Below, piece by piece: positions 22,208-24,457 of a stretch of 24,457 nt of DNA (position 1 is its first letter; the number at the start of each line of letters is the position of its first letter). The notes beneath the pieces are model-generated. The model was not told the DNA's origin. It did no database searches and saw only the letters and a program-made list of their open reading frames with translations. Location of the stretch: NCBI GenBank assembly GCA_947374125.1, contig CANCAR010000016.1, positions 1 to 24,457 on the forward strand, written 5' to 3'. This DNA comes from Hyphomicrobiales bacterium. GTDB lineage: Bacteria > Pseudomonadota > Alphaproteobacteria > Rhizobiales > Beijerinckiaceae. Made by a program: the position numbers and the translations under genes.

Positions 22208-22849
22208 TTATCGCAAACCCCGCAAAGTTAGGCATTCACGGGCCAGCCGCGTGATGGTCGCATAATCTCCTGCCTTCAAAGTTGCCGACGGTGTTACCCA
22301 AGATCCACCCACGCACACGACATTAGGCAGCGCCAAATATTCCTTGGCCTTTTGAGCATCTATGCCGCCAGTCGGGCAAAACGTAAGGTGCGGTAACGGC
22401 GCACCGAGCGATTTGAGATAGGAAACACCGCCGGCGGCCTCGGCAGGAAAAAACTTAAGCACATGATGACCCATTTCCGCCATCGCCATCGCCTCGCTCG
22501 CGGTAGCCACGCCGGGCAATAGCGGAGCACCAGCTAGCGCTGCGGCTTCAGCAAGTTTTGTCGTCGAGCCCGGGCTTACCAAGAATTGTGAGCCTGCCGC
22601 CATAGCTTCGCTGATTTGCGAAGCTGACAGTACCGTTCCTGCTCCCAAAATGGCCTCTGGTACGTCTCTTGCCATCGCCTCGATAGCTTTTAACGCACCT
22701 TTCGTTCGAAGTGTAACCTCCAAAACGGGAAGACCGCCTTCTACGAGCGCTCTCGCCAATGGCACCGCATCCTCAGGACCTTCGACGGTCAGCACCGGAA
22801 TAACCGGCACTCCCCGCAAAATTGCGAGCAATTCAGCGTTCATTGCCAT
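22208..22849 (-). CDS. eda: KDPG/KHG aldolase (Eda family)
   Basis: 213-residue class I aldolase. The Schiff-base lysine is Lys132 in VLKFFPAEAAGG, the general base Glu44 is in LEVTLRT, and the phosphate-binding loops are ILGAGTVLS, FLVSPGSTTKLAE and FCPTGGID. It splits 2-keto-3-deoxy-6-phosphogluconate, or related keto-deoxy acids, to pyruvate and an aldehyde. It lies only 12 bp after the RND pump gene, so it may be co-transcribed with it, an unusual pairing. The ATG at 22849 has GGAG nine bases upstream, within the intergenic gap. No edd or zwf is seen nearby, though an Edd-family dehydratase lies at 18399-20291. Confidence 0.93.
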   Translation of the reverse strand: MAMNAELLAILRGVPVIPVLTVEGPEDAVPLARALVEGGLPVLEVTLRTKGALKAIEAMARDVPEAILGAGTVLSASQISEAMAAGSQFLVSPGSTTKLAEAAALAGAPLLPGVATASEAMAMAEMGHHVLKFFPAEAAGGVSYLKSLGAPLPHLTFCPTGGIDAQKAKEYLALPNVVCVGGSWVTPSATLKAGDYATITRLARECLTLRGLR

Positions 22850-22861
22850 AGCTCGCGGCTC

Positions 22862-24457
22862 CTATTCGGCCGGGGTTGGTGAAAGCATAATGCCCGCTTT
22901 CGACAATCTCTTTGCCTCGCGCTTGGCTATTCGTTGCGCTTTTCGAGCAGTACGCCATTCTCCAATGTTTGCGACCATCATTAGCGCCGCTGGCGTTACC
23001 ACCAACGTCAAAATGGTTGCAAAGCCAAGGCCAAACACAATGGCCGAAGAAAGGTGCACCCACCATTGCGTCGATGGCGCACCAAAAGCGATTTCGCGAT
23101 TCACGAAATCAAGATTGATACCAAACGCAATCGCAAGGACGCCCAAGATAGCCGTGACCGCCGTTAGTACGACGGGGCGTGCACGTTCCCGGCACGTCTC
23201 GATAATTGCATCATAGGCACTCATCCCCTCTTCTCGACACCTGTCATAGGTATCGATCAGAACGATGTTATTGTTAACGATCACGCCGGCATTTGCGATA
23301 ATTCCGATCCCGGTCATCACCACGCCAAAGGCTTGTCCCATAATCATCAGGCCAAGCAGAACGCCGATTGTGGAAAGCACCACTGCCGTTAAAACCAGAA
23401 TAACACTCGTAAATTTATTGAACTGCGCAAGCAGGATGGCAAAGATCAAGAACATCGCTGTTCCGAACGCCTTGCCCAAAAATGCCCCGGCTTTCGCGCG
23501 CTCTTCGTCCTCGCCCTTCATCTTGAAGGTAATACCGGGCCCCAGATCGACGGATTTAAGCTCGTCCATGATTCTTTGCTGCACGACAGCGGATTGTACA
23601 CCTTCGGCAACATTGGCGGAGACCAAGATGATCCGACTACCTGCAACACGATTTAACTGACCCACTCGTGGGCTAGGCGTTCGGGTGACAAAATTGCCAA
23701 TGGGAACAGAACCCACGGAAGAATTGATCCGCAACTCCTCGATATCATCGAGCGTCCGCTTGTCTTCAGGAAAACGGAGGATCAGATCGACCGATTTATC
23801 CGTATCATTTGGACGATATTCCGAGATTTTGACTCCGTTGGTCACGAGCTGGAGAGCAGAACCAACACCTGTTGCGCTGATGCCATATTTTGCGGCCTCG
23901 CCCTTATCAACGTTAATCTTCCAGTCGATGCCGGGCAGCGCTAAGCCATTGTCAATGTCGCGGACATCGGGCTCTTTCTCGATAATAGCGGCAACTTTCC
24001 TTGCTGCCGGAATCAGATATTCCGGATCAACGGCTGCAAGTTGTACTTGAATGGCCTTACCCGTGGGTGGTCCACCCTTTGGCGCGGTCACTTCAATGGA
24101 TACACCAGCAATATCCGCGGTCTTCTCGCGGATTTCATCCATGATCAGATGCGCTTTCCTGCGGTGCTGCCACTCGATAAATTCGAACTGGATTGAACCT
24201 ATCGTATCTTCTGATACTTCGCTCGAACCCTTCTGGCTTTCGCCGGAGCGGGCATAAACGGTCTTCAATTCCTTCATCGGGAGAATACGTTCTTCCACCC
24301 GTTTGACGAATTCGTCCTTCTCAGAAATCGAAAGATTCCCGCGAGCATGGACTTGTACGATCCCATAATCCGGCTCAACATTCGGGAAAAATTCTACGCC
24401 GTTGCCATAAACGCCATAAGCCTTAATCACCGACACCAGCAAAAGAAACGTAGCGGC
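22862..24457 (-). CDS. RND efflux transporter permease (C-terminal part)
   Basis: 531 residues of the C-terminal half of an inner-membrane RND pump; the N-terminal half lies beyond the window. A long periplasmic segment comes first (PDYGIVQVHARGNLSISEKD, AVDPEYLIPAARKVAAI). It is followed by the final membrane block, including FGTAMFLIFAILLAQFN, SVILVLTAVVLSTIGVLLG, GIIANAGVIVNNNIVLIDTY and ARPVVLTAVTAILGVLAIAF. The protein ends in a basic tail (RKAQRIAKREAKRLSKAG). The motif order fits the HAE-type multidrug family; substrate unknown. A periplasmic adaptor gene would be expected upstream, outside the window. The aldolase follows after 12 bp. Confidence 0.92.
   Translation of the reverse strand, partial: AATFLLLVSVIKAYGVYGNGVEFFPNVEPDYGIVQVHARGNLSISEKDEFVKRVEERILPMKELKTVYARSGESQKGSSEVSEDTIGSIQFEFIEWQHRRKAHLIMDEIREKTADIAGVSIEVTAPKGGPPTGKAIQVQLAAVDPEYLIPAARKVAAIIEKEPDVRDIDNGLALPGIDWKINVDKGEAAKYGISATGVGSALQLVTNGVKISEYRPNDTDKSVDLILRFPEDKRTLDDIEELRINSSVGSVPIGNFVTRTPSPRVGQLNRVAGSRIILVSANVAEGVQSAVVQQRIMDELKSVDLGPGITFKMKGEDEERAKAGAFLGKAFGTAMFLIFAILLAQFNKFTSVILVLTAVVLSTIGVLLGLMIMGQAFGVVMTGIGIIANAGVIVNNNIVLIDTYDRCREEGMSAYDAIIETCRERARPVVLTAVTAILGVLAIAFGINLDFVNREIAFGAPSTQWWVHLSSAIVFGLGFATILTLVVTPAALMMVANIGEWRTARKAQRIAKREAKRLSKAGIMLSPTPAE

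Noticed and set aside
22650..23216. 188-codon plus-strand ORF across eda and the RND pump gene
   Set aside because: Crosses two confirmed minus-strand genes; composition is that of a shadow frame.

Overview
This 24.5-kb window looks like chromosomal DNA of an alphaproteobacterium of moderate GC content. The clues are a bacterial homospermidine synthase paired with a fold-III ornithine decarboxylase, a long structured leader upstream of that decarboxylase, a xylonate-dehydratase-type enzyme resembling the Caulobacter XylD family, and PuuE-type allantoinase. No rRNA, tRNA, CRISPR array, insertion sequence or prophage was seen. Species could not be assigned.

Layout. (1) 1-4225, plus strand: a tightly packed zinc-acquisition operon. 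It holds an ABC ATPase (cut by the window edge), a permease, a periplasmic metal-binding protein, a COG0523/CobW GTPase and a cytosolic WD40-type propeller. Several junctions are ATGA overlaps. (2) 4260-8191, minus strand: polyamine block. Ornithine decarboxylase is preceded by a ~400-nt structured leader containing an 11-codon mini-ORF, then come a GNAT acetyltransferase, homospermidine synthase and a second GNAT. (3) 8725-9329: a HigB/HigA-like toxin-antitoxin pair. (4) 9415-11689, minus: chrA followed 25 nt later by puuE. A DMT exporter (11828-12739) diverges from chrA. (5) 12753-20291: a sugar-acid block. It has a YihU-like and an LtnD-like beta-hydroxyacid dehydrogenase, a plus-strand D-2-hydroxyacid dehydrogenase, DenD-like erythronate dehydrogenase, a DHRS6/BDH2-like SDR, a GNAT, and a XylD-like IlvD/Edd dehydratase with a lysine-rich N-terminal tail. 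(6) 20429-22198, plus: an aminotransferase, a small membrane protein and a CsbD-family stress protein. (7) 22208-24457, minus: an RND efflux pump (cut by the window edge) followed 12 nt later by a KDPG aldolase.

Working together: region 1 imports zinc and probably allocates it. Region 2 makes putrescine and then homospermidine, with control likely exerted in the decarboxylase leader. Region 5 (perhaps with the aldolase of region 7) supplies dehydrogenase, dehydratase and aldolase activities for sugar acids such as threonate, erythronate or xylonate. The kinase and aldolase of the known C4 pathway are not in the window. Two GC-skewed palindromic intergenic elements (15683-15761 and 18281-18383) break up this block.

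All functional calls are from motif recognition and remembered family sequences. No database search was run.
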